Shown one piece after another: positions 26,502 through 35,790 of a stretch of 64,000 bases of DNA (positions within the stretch are counted from its first letter, which is position 1; each line of letters opens with the position of its first letter). Source of the stretch: Butyrivibrio hungatei (GTDB lineage Bacteria; Bacillota; Clostridia; Lachnospirales; Lachnospiraceae); the NCBI RefSeq assembly GCF_900101605.1, contig NZ_FMUR01000004.1, positions 310,001 to 374,000 on the forward strand. The letters run 5' to 3'. The position numbers and the translations under genes are program-made. Under the pieces are notes generated by a model. The model did not search any database and was not told the origin of the DNA. It saw only the letters and a list, made by a program, of their open reading frames with translations.

Positions 26502-26766
26502 CTTTGTCCTCCGTATCAAAATTTCCTGATTCCAAATTTACGATTGTCTCAACCGACGTTTCTCCCGGCATATGATTCTTTGAATAGGCAATGAGCCTTG
26601 AAAGCTCCTCAGGTGTAAGGTCGGCCGCTTTTACCATCTCATGGACGGTTGTCTTTTCTTCCTCCGAAACCTTCTTTTCAAGAGCCTTGACCTTGGTATC
26701 CCATTCGGCGCGTTTACCCTTTGCCCTTTCCAGTTCTGATTTGTATTTTTCTAATCTCTCAAGCAT
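26482..26766 (-). CDS. DUF4315 family protein
   Basis: 94 residues from the ATG at 26766, set by AGGAGG four bases upstream. It is a coiled-coil protein (MLERLEKYKSELERAKGKRA) followed by the characteristic HEMVKAADLTPEELSRLI and an acidic tail. It sits between the NlpC/P60 and DUF4366 genes as in related elements. The function is unknown, presumably structural in transfer. Confidence 0.82.
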   Translation of the reverse strand: MLERLEKYKSELERAKGKRAEWDTKVKALEKKVSEEEKTTVHEMVKAADLTPEELSRLIAYSKNHMPGETSVETIVNLESGNFDTEDKDDEEQI

Positions 26767-26777
26767 ATTTCCTCCTT

Positions 26778-28043
26778 CTACGGGAGCCTTCCGAAACAAT
26801 AGAAGTGTTTTTCCCAATACCTTGTGTTAATGGATGTGTACTGTATAGGATTTCCGCAGTGAAGCATCATGCCGTCACCAACATAGATGCCGACATGACT
26901 TGCCCCGTTTGTTGCATATGTTCCTTTGAAAAAAATAAGATCTCCCGGCCTTGCTTCTTCTGGAGAAACCACGCTGCAGCGATTCTTAAGTCCATTGGCT
27001 GTCTGTCTACCAAGGTTCCATCCGCAGTGATTAACAACCCAGCTGACAAATCCGCTACAGTCGAATCCGCTTGTGGGATTGGATCCTCCCCATACATAGG
27101 CACGTCCCAAATACTTCTCCCCTTCCGCTATCATTGCCGCAAAACTCTGATCTGATAACGCCTCTCCTACAGGATGATATTCATCAGGATCCTCATAATC
27201 CGCATAGACATCGTCAAAAAGATATGACTTATTTCCCTGAGTCGCCAGAAGCACTTCGTACCTTGCCTTTTCGTCCTCATTAAGTCCTTTTCCCGCTATA
27301 ACAGCACCAAGGCTCTTATTTGCTAAGTTCACTGTGAGGATATTGACGGTATAGTATTCCGTCCCCACGTAGGAATAATCATCTGCTCTTACAGTCCGCG
27401 AACGTTTCTCTATGCGGATATCATAGGAAAGGTCATACTGCTCTTTAAAAAGATCCTTCACTATGCTTTTAAGCTGTCTGCGCTTATAGTCCTCATATCT
27501 GACTGTCAGGTATGAGGCCAGCTCATAAGGGTTATGACCTATCTCATCAAGGTTGTAAACATACTCATCGTAATCGGGGAAGTCCTCTTCGGTTCTATCT
27601 ATAGTCTCTTGCAGCTCTCTTTCCAGCTTCACGTAGTCCGCGTCCACTCCCGTTATATCCTCGTCATAAGCCGTATAAGTAGCTGAAAGAACTGTATCTC
27701 CCATACTCGATATCATCACTTCAAAACCACATAACAAAAAATGCAGGAAAAACAGGCACAAAAATATGATGACAATAATTAAGAGCACCACAGGGTGCTC
27801 TCTAATGGCTTTCACTATTTGTTTTACTGTTTCTTTGGCTGCGTCCTTAACTCCTTCCGCTGCTTCCTGCATTCTGTCGGCAAAGCTCTTTACATAAGGC
27901 AAATCCGGATCTTTTCGATAATAGCTTTTCCTTATCTGCTTACGCCGATACTGCTTTTGAAGCTCACGGTTTATTTCAGCGGCGGCTATCACGCCTTCAT
28001 CTAAAGCTTCGCCGCCAATGTTTTCATCTTGGTTAAAATTCAC
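26778..28043 (-). CDS. NlpC/P60 peptidoglycan hydrolase of the transfer system (CD1108 type)
   Basis: 421 residues from a GTG. A membrane helix at about 90-118 anchors a VirB8-like extracytoplasmic region. The C-terminal NlpC/P60 domain has the catalytic Cys in FDCSGF, a His in SHVGIYVGDG and a third polar residue at LHCGNP. It would open the cell wall for the mating channel, like Tn916 Orf14. It lies 2 nt after virB4. Confidence 0.9.
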   Translation of the reverse strand: MNFNQDENIGGEALDEGVIAAAEINRELQKQYRRKQIRKSYYRKDPDLPYVKSFADRMQEAAEGVKDAAKETVKQIVKAIREHPVVLLIIVIIFLCLFFLHFLLCGFEVMISSMGDTVLSATYTAYDEDITGVDADYVKLERELQETIDRTEEDFPDYDEYVYNLDEIGHNPYELASYLTVRYEDYKRRQLKSIVKDLFKEQYDLSYDIRIEKRSRTVRADDYSYVGTEYYTVNILTVNLANKSLGAVIAGKGLNEDEKARYEVLLATQGNKSYLFDDVYADYEDPDEYHPVGEALSDQSFAAMIAEGEKYLGRAYVWGGSNPTSGFDCSGFVSWVVNHCGWNLGRQTANGLKNRCSVVSPEEARPGDLIFFKGTYATNGASHVGIYVGDGMMLHCGNPIQYTSINTRYWEKHFYCFGRLP

Positions 28044-28045
28044 CG

Positions 28046-30568
28046 CTATACTCCTTTCTGCCAGACGGCAACTTCCTTTGGCTTTGTGGTCATAATCTTG
28101 TAAAGCTCCAAGTCATTTGGGAACTGATCCTTAAACGGCAATATCAGGTTTCCGAATATAAGCAATCCTTCGCCGGTTTCTGCCTTCTCGACATAAGAAA
28201 TCTGGTACTTACTGATACCGAGCCTTTGTGCAAGTATTTCCTTGTCTTTCGGTGCCTGCTTTAGCATGTAGATAAATTCGCTGTTCTCGAAAATGTTCTC
28301 GACCTCAGGCGACTTCAGAAGGTCTTTTACGTTCTGAGTTATTGCTGTCGGTATACCGCCCCACTTACGGAAACGCTTGTAAATCTCCGCACTGTAGCTG
28401 GCTGTCTGCTTATCTTGAAGAAGCAGATGGAACTCATCCATATAGTAGCGTGTAGCCTTTCCGACGCTTCTATTGGCGGTAACACGGCACCAGACCTGAT
28501 CCTGAACTATGAGCATACCTATCTTCTTGAGCTGATTTCCAAGATCTTTGATGTCATAGCAGACAATTCGGTTATTGATATCTACGTTGGTGCGGTTGTT
28601 GAATACATTAAGGGAACCTGTAACATAGATTTCAAGTGCAGTCGCCACTTCATGAGCTTCTTTTTCCTCCTGCAACATCAATGCATTGTAGAGGTCAGCC
28701 AGAATGGGCATGTTCTCAGGTACCGGATTGTCGAAATACTTCTCATAGATTTTATGAATGCAGCGGTCGATAACAGTCTTTTCCACGGGACCAAGTCCCC
28801 CTTTTCCATCCATAACAAGTTCAAAAAGGGATAAGATAAACTCTGCCTTAAGAGATACCGGATTATCGCCATCCGAGTAGTTCTCGTTGATATCCATAGG
28901 ATTGATGTACTGCTTGGATTTCTGACTTACGTGGATCACCTGACCGCGAAACTTCTTTACAAGTGCTGAATACTCCTGCTCGGGATCGCAGATTATGATG
29001 TCATCATCTGTAGAAAGAATGACGTTACTCATTTCTCTTTTTGCAGCAAAAGACTTACCGTAGCCGGGCTTTCCAAGGATCATGCCGTTTGGATTGGAAA
29101 GGCTCTTTCTATCTCCCATGATGATGTTCTGCGATAATGCATTGAGTCCGTAGTAAAGAGCTTCATCATCAGTCTGCATGAGTTCCTGCGTGGTAAATGG
29201 AATGAAGATTCCTACTGAGCTTGTGGTAAGGCTTCTGTCTATATGGATGAGGTCGCTTGCAAGCGGCAGAACGCTGTAAAGCGCCTGTTCCTGCCGATAG
29301 TCCAGCTTGTATGTGTCGCAGTTAAACTGCTGGGCAGTACTTGATGTCTGCAGGTAGTTGTTCTTGAGCTCTATTTTGGAACCTGCGGTATTCATGATAA
29401 GGAATGTCATTCTGAACATTCGCTCGTTCTGATCCTGAAGGTCTTGCAAGAAGCTGTTTGCATCCTTGCCATAAGTCACGAGATCTCCGGGGATCAGATC
29501 CATGTCGTACCCGGAGCGAACAGCCTTTTTCTGCTCGTCTATCTTGGTAGAGTCGATGTTGGTGATAGTCTTTTTTACCTTCTTGATTGCATCGTTCTGA
29601 TTGATAGACTGCAGGTGAATGCTGATAACCTGCGATGCGTCCGAGTTTAGAAGATCCATGAGGAATCTGTCCTCCATAGTCGGTGCATCATAGGAAAAAG
29701 CCGAAACTGTCGCGTATCTTGTCTTAGTCCTTATCGTATTCTTGGTCGGGTATTTCAGCTTGTCGTTCGTATCACCTCCTAATCTGTTGATCAGGCGGAT
29801 TAGTTCTAATCTCTCTTTTCCGGTAAGTGGCTTTGCCTTTACGTCCATCTTCTTGAAGTTATTAAAGACATCGTTCTCAATGGAGCGAAGACGCGGTCTT
29901 GCTTCCTTAAAGGACTTGGCGCGGATTCCAAAGGTGATATACTTGGTTTTCTCAAGACCGTTATTGCCTTTATCAAGCTGTCTGTTCAGCATCTCCGAAT
30001 ACTCTGCCCTGACATCGTCAAAGCCATCGTCTCTTTCTTTGATGCGGATTGTCTCGTAGAACTTCGCTTCATCCTTTGTAACGTTCACAAAGGTAAGTTC
30101 AAAGCGAACCGAGCTGTCAAAGAAGTTAAGAAACTTCTTCCAGTTGTCAAAAATAGCCTGCTGATCCTCATCGGTAGCAAGCTTGTAGTTGATATCCGAA
30201 AACCTCATGGTTTTGCTGTAGAAATTGTCATCGGCTCTGCAGATACCATTTTTAAACATCTGCCAAGGATACTTATCCTCGTCGTGCTTTTTCTTTTGCC
30301 TTTTCCAGTCGATTGAGTGCTGGATAATGCGTTCAATGGCCTCACCATTTCTTTCATACATAGCCATGAAAAACATCGGCATCATGACAGCCATCATAAT
30401 AAAGGTGGCTGCGCTCACGTTGCCGGTAAAGCCTTTTATAAGAAAAAAGGTGGGAAGTCCGATCATTCCCGCAAGCGTAAAGCATATGAGCTGGCGCTTG
30501 GTCAGATTGAATGCCACCTTTTCTTTTACCCTGGATAAATCTCTTGGCACATTTACTCTTATTGCCAT
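28046..30568 (-). CDS. PrgI-VirB4 fusion, conjugation ATPase (CD1110 type)
   Basis: 840 residues. The first ~100 residues are PrgI-like, with two membrane helices after MAIRVNVPRDLSRVKEKV. The VirB4/TraE ATPase follows, with Walker A GKPGYGKS and Walker B YYMDEFHLLL. It powers assembly of the type IV secretion channel and pilin handling. In many relatives the PrgI part is a separate upstream gene; here it is fused. It starts 23 nt after the TrbL/VirB6 gene. Confidence 0.9.
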   Translation of the reverse strand: MAIRVNVPRDLSRVKEKVAFNLTKRQLICFTLAGMIGLPTFFLIKGFTGNVSAATFIMMAVMMPMFFMAMYERNGEAIERIIQHSIDWKRQKKKHDEDKYPWQMFKNGICRADDNFYSKTMRFSDINYKLATDEDQQAIFDNWKKFLNFFDSSVRFELTFVNVTKDEAKFYETIRIKERDDGFDDVRAEYSEMLNRQLDKGNNGLEKTKYITFGIRAKSFKEARPRLRSIENDVFNNFKKMDVKAKPLTGKERLELIRLINRLGGDTNDKLKYPTKNTIRTKTRYATVSAFSYDAPTMEDRFLMDLLNSDASQVISIHLQSINQNDAIKKVKKTITNIDSTKIDEQKKAVRSGYDMDLIPGDLVTYGKDANSFLQDLQDQNERMFRMTFLIMNTAGSKIELKNNYLQTSSTAQQFNCDTYKLDYRQEQALYSVLPLASDLIHIDRSLTTSSVGIFIPFTTQELMQTDDEALYYGLNALSQNIIMGDRKSLSNPNGMILGKPGYGKSFAAKREMSNVILSTDDDIIICDPEQEYSALVKKFRGQVIHVSQKSKQYINPMDINENYSDGDNPVSLKAEFILSLFELVMDGKGGLGPVEKTVIDRCIHKIYEKYFDNPVPENMPILADLYNALMLQEEKEAHEVATALEIYVTGSLNVFNNRTNVDINNRIVCYDIKDLGNQLKKIGMLIVQDQVWCRVTANRSVGKATRYYMDEFHLLLQDKQTASYSAEIYKRFRKWGGIPTAITQNVKDLLKSPEVENIFENSEFIYMLKQAPKDKEILAQRLGISKYQISYVEKAETGEGLLIFGNLILPFKDQFPNDLELYKIMTTKPKEVAVWQKGV

Positions 30569-30591
30569 AGTAATCCTTCCTTATTGTGATT

Positions 30592-31458
30592 CTATTGTGC
30601 TGAAAAAATTCTCTTGGATAAAGTGCCTGTCTTGAACAGCGCAAACACCAGCAATATGTTGTAGCCGAGAATTCCCCACAAAGAGCCCCTGATATCGGCT
30701 GAGATTGTGACGTTCTGGATGAGAACTGCGTAGATTGCAACGCATATGACAATGAGAAATCCTTGGAATCCAAGTGCCACAAGGCTCTTTACGTAGTTCT
30801 GTCCTATCTGGCTCTGCTCCCTGTTTCCAAAGGTTGAAAACGGTAGCGGCGCAAGACTGAGCATCAGATAGATTTCAATCATTCGACCGTAGATAACAAG
30901 GAATATCATCATAGACATGATCTTGATTCCTATGCTGAGGAGGAAAATCTCTCCAAATAACGGAAGAAGTCCTCCGATTGACATTCCTTCTAAGGTCGTG
31001 CGAAGTTGTGCAAGTCCTGAGCCATCAACTGCAGTGGAGTTCTGTATTATAGCTCCGCTGCTGGTGATGACATGTCCTGCCACATCAAATATCGCCATGG
31101 TGATATCAAAGCAATTAGTGATAAGCATTACTGCTACAAAGGTCTTGAATATCCATTTAAAGAATATCCAGGTCTCGAAATTTGCCAGATTGTTGTGTGC
31201 AATGACGAGCTGTATCAGCTCATAACATGCGATAAACGTAAGTATCATCCCCGCTATCGGCATAACCGCATTATTCGATACTTCTCTCATCAGGTTGAAC
31301 ACACCCGGCGTAAAATTCGCCGGGCTTGTAGCTACATCCGAAGCCACTTGTCCAACCCTGTTGTTGATGTTGTCGAACATCCCCTCAAGAAGCACCATCA
31401 GCGCATCAACAATCCATCCCTTAATCCAAGAGGTCATCTGCTCAAAAATTCTTTCCAT
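30592..31458 (-). CDS. VirB6/TrbL-like polytopic channel protein (CD1112 type)
   Basis: 288 residues with about six membrane helices, including PIAGMILTFIACYELIQLVI and FLLSIGIKIMSMMIFLVIYG. The N terminus has the amphipathic FEQMTSWIKGWIVDALM. It would form the inner-membrane pore of the mating apparatus. It is preceded by a long structured intergenic region that separates it from maff2. Confidence 0.88.
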   Translation of the reverse strand: MERIFEQMTSWIKGWIVDALMVLLEGMFDNINNRVGQVASDVATSPANFTPGVFNLMREVSNNAVMPIAGMILTFIACYELIQLVIAHNNLANFETWIFFKWIFKTFVAVMLITNCFDITMAIFDVAGHVITSSGAIIQNSTAVDGSGLAQLRTTLEGMSIGGLLPLFGEIFLLSIGIKIMSMMIFLVIYGRMIEIYLMLSLAPLPFSTFGNREQSQIGQNYVKSLVALGFQGFLIVICVAIYAVLIQNVTISADIRGSLWGILGYNILLVFALFKTGTLSKRIFSAQ

Positions 31459-31483
31459 GCAATGATCTCCTTATTTTGGTTGA

Positions 31484-31591
31484 GGTTTACGGGCTATTCA
31501 ACTTATATGGCGACTTGATATTGCCTGCCGAAAGTTCGCAGATTTTGTACTCGGTACGTACAAAATCTGCCCTGCCAAAAGCCCGTAAACC
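31484..31591. repeat. Nested inverted repeats between maff2 and trbL
   Basis: A perfect 12-bp outer repeat GGTTTACGGGCT (31484-31495) / AGCCCGTAAACC (31580-31591) encloses a perfect 13-bp inner repeat GCAGATTTTGTAC (31538-31550) / GTACAAAATCTGC (31558-31570) with a 7-base loop. The transcript could fold into a long hairpin. Placed right after the pilin-like gene, it may attenuate downstream expression or protect upstream mRNA. Confidence 0.7.
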
Positions 31592-31597
31592 GGCTTC

Positions 31598-31810
31598 TTA
31601 AAACAATCCTGAGAGAAGCGGAATGAGCTGTGTTCCGATAAGGCAAACTCCTCCGCCTGCCATGAGCTGCTTCATTCCCTGCGACTTCGCACCGGGGTTA
31701 TCGTTTCCGTATCCCTCAAGAAGATTTACAACGCCCCAAACTCCAAGACCTGCTCCAAGCGCAACAACGAGTGTCTGCAAAACTGTGATTGAACTCTGAA
31801 AAAATGCCAT
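31598..31810 (-). CDS. Maff2-family small membrane protein (VirB2-like pilin candidate)
   Basis: 70 residues from the ATG at 31810. It has two membrane helices (VLQTLVVALGAGLGVWGVVN and GGGVCLIGTQLIPLLSGLF) around a short polar loop with GYGNDNPGAKSQGMKQ. Maff2 proteins are conserved in Tn1549-like elements and resemble VirB2 pilins in size and topology. The AAGG ribosome binding site supports this start over the much longer open frame. Confidence 0.88.
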   Translation of the reverse strand: MAFFQSSITVLQTLVVALGAGLGVWGVVNLLEGYGNDNPGAKSQGMKQLMAGGGVCLIGTQLIPLLSGLF

Positions 31811-31973
31811 AATTATTACCTTGTCCGGAAGCGTCGGCTCCCGGACTTTCCTTTCTTTTTCTTTAAAATGTGATTGGAAGTTACGTCTCATGCCAATTTT
31901 CTGCGCTAAAAATGGGCATAATAATAGACCGGTACGGACTGGGCGTCCCCAGGGTACTGGTCTATGTAACAAT

Positions 31974-33059
31974 CTATAATCTTTTTGAAAGACTTGAATT
32001 CACGAGTCTATATAAATTATATGATATTGAACTCAAAATTAATTCAGTCTTTAAAAGCAATTCATCATCGACAAATATAACATCATCAGCAGGTCTAATT
32101 ATAAGGTTTATTTTATCCCACTCCTCTGACATTTTACCATTAGCATGAACAATTGCATTTCTTATTATTCTTACTTGATCTAATACTTGAAAATCTATAT
32201 CTAATTTTTTGCCCTTAAAGACGCACCATGTAGCATACGGATCAATTCCTTTATCAAGATAGCAATCTTTTATAAAATTTATCCTCTTAGAAATGGCCTG
32301 TCTCTCCGTCACTGAATCTCCTAAAATACTATCAATAATAGCTTCTTTTAAGTCAGTTAAATTCGTTAATTGGGATGATAGTTCATAAATATCACAGTAT
32401 GACATTTCTTTTTTTCTATATGCATTAGTCTTAAAAACTTGCTCTGGAAATAGGCTAAACAACGCAGTAGATAGATTTTTTACATATTGTTCAAATGTCG
32501 ACCAATACAATAAAAAAGTTTCCCTATTAAGTAACGCCTTTCCTTCACTAGTATTTCTTTCTAAATTTTTTGAAGAAGCTAAAAATGCCATCATATCTTC
32601 ATATTCCATTTTTTTACTAGTGACTATCGTCCCTCTTACTTTTACTCCAACACCATATTTTTTCTTAGAACCTACAGGTGGTAAATCTTCATTCCCTTGT
32701 TCCTCTGGTGGCCAAAAAATTCTTTTCTCACCCTTATATTCTTCAACCTTTCCATATTCACCACTTTCGGCTTTTTGCTGTACGTCAATAATCGGTTCAC
32801 CAATTTTTTCTGCGTATTCTTCAAAAGAAATCCACCCTCTTATTAACTCAACGCTCTCTATTTCTTTATCTGCTGCAGAATAAGATAATTGCTTTTTTTC
32901 CTCGTCTGATAAAGATAGTTTAGGTATATTTCCAACAGCTTTCTCAGCCCCTGCTAACGCCACATCATACGTAAGCATCGTAAGCGTATGAAAACGAGAT
33001 ATTTTCTTATATTCAATAGCAACATTGTCATATATATCTTTTAATTCATCCAAATTCAT
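31974..33059 (-). CDS. Cargo protein with C-terminal HEPN-type RNxxxH motif
   Basis: 361 residues, not part of the usual transfer set. The C-terminal ~170 residues are helical and contain RNAIVH (in QVRIIRNAIVHANG), the exact RNxxxH motif of HEPN ribonucleases, preceded by the helix FLLYWSTFEQYVKNLSTALF typical of HEPN domains. The N-terminal half is soluble and not recognised. It interrupts the conserved maff2-virD4 order, has its own flanking gaps and is AT-richer than its neighbours, all signs of cargo. It may be an RNase toxin or anti-phage protein; no antitoxin is visible. Confidence 0.65.
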   Translation of the reverse strand: MNLDELKDIYDNVAIEYKKISRFHTLTMLTYDVALAGAEKAVGNIPKLSLSDEEKKQLSYSAADKEIESVELIRGWISFEEYAEKIGEPIIDVQQKAESGEYGKVEEYKGEKRIFWPPEEQGNEDLPPVGSKKKYGVGVKVRGTIVTSKKMEYEDMMAFLASSKNLERNTSEGKALLNRETFLLYWSTFEQYVKNLSTALFSLFPEQVFKTNAYRKKEMSYCDIYELSSQLTNLTDLKEAIIDSILGDSVTERQAISKRINFIKDCYLDKGIDPYATWCVFKGKKLDIDFQVLDQVRIIRNAIVHANGKMSEEWDKINLIIRPADDVIFVDDELLLKTELILSSISYNLYRLVNSSLSKRL

Positions 33060-33122
33060 TTTACATTTCTCCTCTCACTGCACTCCATTATACATGAAGC
33101 ACAGCAAGGAGAGAGACACTTT

Positions 33123-34868
33123 TTAGATTTTTATCACATCAAAAAACTCTCCAGATCTGACTTTCAACGTCTGATGCAAGAACCGTTGTATATCCAACTT
33201 ATTCCTTTCATCATATTCACCAGTCTCTTTATAAAGTGGATGCTGGGTCACATCATATTTGTCCGACAAAAATGGTCGTACTCCTCGAAGCTGCAGGATG
33301 CACTTATCGCCGTCCATGACTGCAAGCTCATCGATTGTCATGAGCTCCTTCCCGTTTTTCTGATAGTTCATGGAATAAGAAGGATTGTTGCCACGGCTCT
33401 CACCTGTGGAATACATGTCGATAGTTTCTTTTCCCAAAGCCTGAGACAGGTCTTTTAACGTGGTTGGCTCTGTACCGCCAAGGAAAAGCTGAGAATCCAT
33501 ATTGCCGATGATTGTATCAGCGTTCTCCTTGTAGATTGCTTTGAGTTGTGACTTTGCCTGAAGAAACAGGCAGGCGCTGATCTCACGACTTCGTATTGTT
33601 GCTACGAGCTTTTCCAAATTAGGAATCTGACCAATGTTCGCTGTCTCATCAATAAGACAACGCACATGAACAGGAAGTCTTCCCTTATATACGTTATAAG
33701 CCTTATCACACAGCAGATTGAATAACTGGCTGTAAATCATGGATATAAGGAAATTAAAGGTCGGATCGGTATCACTCATTACAAGAAACAGCGCTGTCTT
33801 CCTATCTCCCAAGGTATCAAGTTCCAACTCATCATACATGGTAATCTCCCGCACCTGATCAATGTCAAACGGAGCGAGGCGGGCACCACAGCTGACAAGA
33901 ATAGACTTTGCTGTCTTTCCTGCCGCCAATTTGTACTTTTTATACTGCCTTACCGCAAAATGCTTTGGATTGATTTCTTCCAGTTCTTTCATCATCATAT
34001 CCACAGGATTCTCATAGTCCTCATCATCCTCGCGAACATCCGATGCATTCAAAAACTCCAGCAAAGTATTGAAGTTCTGCTCTTCCTCCGGAGCTTCGTA
34101 ATGGATATATCCGATAAGAGCGCAATATAAAAGAGTTTCAGCTTTTTGCCAAAACTCATCTCCCGCCTTACCATCACCCTTCGTATTTGCTATAAGCGTA
34201 TTCACCAGCTTTAGAATATCATTATCACTGCGAATATAGGCAAACGGATTGTAATGCTGACTCTTATCGAAATTGATGGTATTGAAAATCTTCACCTTAT
34301 ACCCATGCTTAAGCAAGGTCTTTCCTGTATTTATAACCACGTCACCCTTAGGATCGGTTACCACGTAGCTTGAATGCATTTGCAAAAGATTCGGAATCAG
34401 AAAAAACCTTGTTTTACCTGAACCGGAACCACCTACTACAAGTACATTCTTATTTCTTGCAAACTTAGGACTCTTTGGTCGACTGTTCATCATAAGCTTC
34501 TCTGTCTGCGTAAGGATGATATTATCCTTAAATTTTGGAGCCATAAACGGCTCTATATCCTGCGCTTTTCCCCAGCGTGCGGTTCCGTACTCTGCACCAT
34601 GACGGTATTTCTTAGCATTTTTTCCCTTGATATAAACTATAACCTTCAATAACACGCCGCAGATAATACCAACAATCAGATCAAAAGGGTTAAAGCTTGG
34701 CACAAGATTGGCTAAGGCAATAGGCAGTGCCTTAGCCAGTGCTCCTATCTCATTTGGCGTATCAATAAGCTTTGATAGCCTCCAAGCTTCTCCCAAATTG
34801 GTTGCGAATACGCCGACAAGCACGTAGGGAATGTTCAGCAGGATGAAACGTTTCTGATTTTTTGTCAT
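33123..34868 (-). CDS. VirD4/TraG-type coupling ATPase
   Basis: 581 residues. Two N-terminal membrane helices are followed by Walker A VVGGSGSGKTRFF and the motif YVVTDPKGDVV. Walker B lies in VRCLIDETANIGQIP, followed by SREISACLFLQAKSQL. It recognises the relaxase-DNA complex and feeds it to the channel. Its start overlaps the PcfB stop by 4 nt (ATGA), showing tight coupling. Confidence 0.92.
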   Translation of the reverse strand: MTKNQKRFILLNIPYVLVGVFATNLGEAWRLSKLIDTPNEIGALAKALPIALANLVPSFNPFDLIVGIICGVLLKVIVYIKGKNAKKYRHGAEYGTARWGKAQDIEPFMAPKFKDNIILTQTEKLMMNSRPKSPKFARNKNVLVVGGSGSGKTRFFLIPNLLQMHSSYVVTDPKGDVVINTGKTLLKHGYKVKIFNTINFDKSQHYNPFAYIRSDNDILKLVNTLIANTKGDGKAGDEFWQKAETLLYCALIGYIHYEAPEEEQNFNTLLEFLNASDVREDDEDYENPVDMMMKELEEINPKHFAVRQYKKYKLAAGKTAKSILVSCGARLAPFDIDQVREITMYDELELDTLGDRKTALFLVMSDTDPTFNFLISMIYSQLFNLLCDKAYNVYKGRLPVHVRCLIDETANIGQIPNLEKLVATIRSREISACLFLQAKSQLKAIYKENADTIIGNMDSQLFLGGTEPTTLKDLSQALGKETIDMYSTGESRGNNPSYSMNYQKNGKELMTIDELAVMDGDKCILQLRGVRPFLSDKYDVTQHPLYKETGEYDERNKLDIQRFLHQTLKVRSGEFFDVIKI

Positions 34869-35344
34869 AGTGCTCTCTCCTGTGTTCTGTGTCTGTCCTT
34901 TTTGGGATGTTTCTTCGCAATCTCTATGAATTTCTTAAGCTTTTCTAACACGCTCGGACGCTCCTTTATCTTCATCATTTTCTTGCTGTATTCATTAACG
35001 ACTGCTTCCATTGCATCGGTATCTCTTGCTTTGAAAAAAGCTGTATAGACCGGCGGCTTTTCTGATTTATCCTTCATAATAGCAAAATCCACGCCGTACT
35101 TCTTGGCTATCCTTTCAAAGGTTCTGATACCCGCATCACCGACAACCATGCTACTGACTCCCTGATTCTGCTTTACCAGCTCATCTATAGATTGCTTACC
35201 TTGAATATGCTCATCTATTGAAGCCAGCTTCTCATTAGCTCTGTGCCTTAGATAAGTTCGAATTGCAGCCGCAACTGCTCTACCTGTGAGTCTCGTTCCT
35301 GAGATGGCAAGCCGCACGGTTTTCTCTTCTATTTCTTCCTGCAT
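34865..35344 (-). CDS. PcfB / DUF3801 transfer protein
   Basis: 159 residues. It begins with KTVRLAISGTRLTGRAVAAA, the DUF3801/PcfB signature, with a lysine-rich C terminus. PcfB of pCF10 is an accessory that links relaxosome and coupling protein. A strong AAAGGAGG site precedes it. It lies just after the terminator of the HigBA cassette. Confidence 0.85.
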   Translation of the reverse strand: MQEEIEEKTVRLAISGTRLTGRAVAAAIRTYLRHRANEKLASIDEHIQGKQSIDELVKQNQGVSSMVVGDAGIRTFERIAKKYGVDFAIMKDKSEKPPVYTAFFKARDTDAMEAVVNEYSKKMMKIKERPSVLEKLKKFIEIAKKHPKKDRHRTQERAL

Positions 35345-35368
35345 GAAATTTCCTCCTTTCCGGGCACG

Positions 35369-35403
35369 AAAAAAGGTAGCAGATTTTTAGAATCCACTAC
35401 CTT
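35369..35403 (-). terminator. Rho-independent terminator of the HigBA transcript
   Basis: Minus-strand stem AAGGTAG / CTACCTT (35397-35403 with 35373-35379), with further pairing inside the loop, followed by TTTTTTC. It insulates the toxin-antitoxin unit from the transfer operon. Confidence 0.75.
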
Positions 35404-35471
35404 AAGTGCAAATAAAATATCAACTTGTTATTTCTGAAGCTACGTTGTTATGATTGCGTGCTCTTATATCA

Positions 35472-35783
35472 TCATACTTTTGAAATAAAAGCAAGAGATT
35501 CCGCATTACCACTCGCTAAAATATCCAACAACCTATATGCAGGACCTGTAGGATGCGTTCTTCCAAGTTCCCATGCTTCTACAGTTTTCTTGGAAACTCC
35601 CATGTAATTAGCAAATACGGTCTGAGTCATTCCTGCTCTATTTCTAACTTTTTTTATTTCTTCATTAGTATATTTTTTTATCGGTGCGATTACGTAAGTT
35701 GTCGTCTTGGCACTGCCTAAACCTTTTTCATAATCTATAGCCTCTTGCAATCCTTCTTGCAGATCATCAAACAATGAACTCAT
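35472..35783 (-). CDS. higA: HigA-type HTH antitoxin
   Basis: 103 residues. The C-terminal XRE HTH is clear: EEIKKVRNRAGMTQTVFANY then GVSKKTVEAWELGRTHPTGP. The N terminus (FDDLQEGLQEAIDYEKG) is the toxin-binding segment typical of HigA/NadS antitoxins. It follows the toxin gene by 7 nt with a GGAGGT site, the toxin-first order of higBA. It should bind the palindrome within the promoter at 36160-36188. Confidence 0.88.
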   Translation of the reverse strand: MSSLFDDLQEGLQEAIDYEKGLGSAKTTTYVIAPIKKYTNEEIKKVRNRAGMTQTVFANYMGVSKKTVEAWELGRTHPTGPAYRLLDILASGNAESLAFISKV

Positions 35784-35790
35784 AATCAGA

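Noticed and set aside
31811-31972. N-terminal 54-codon extension of the Maff2 gene
   Set aside because: The extension is Arg/Pro-rich and unlike the family; the ATG at 31810 has a ribosome binding site and gives the standard 70-aa protein.
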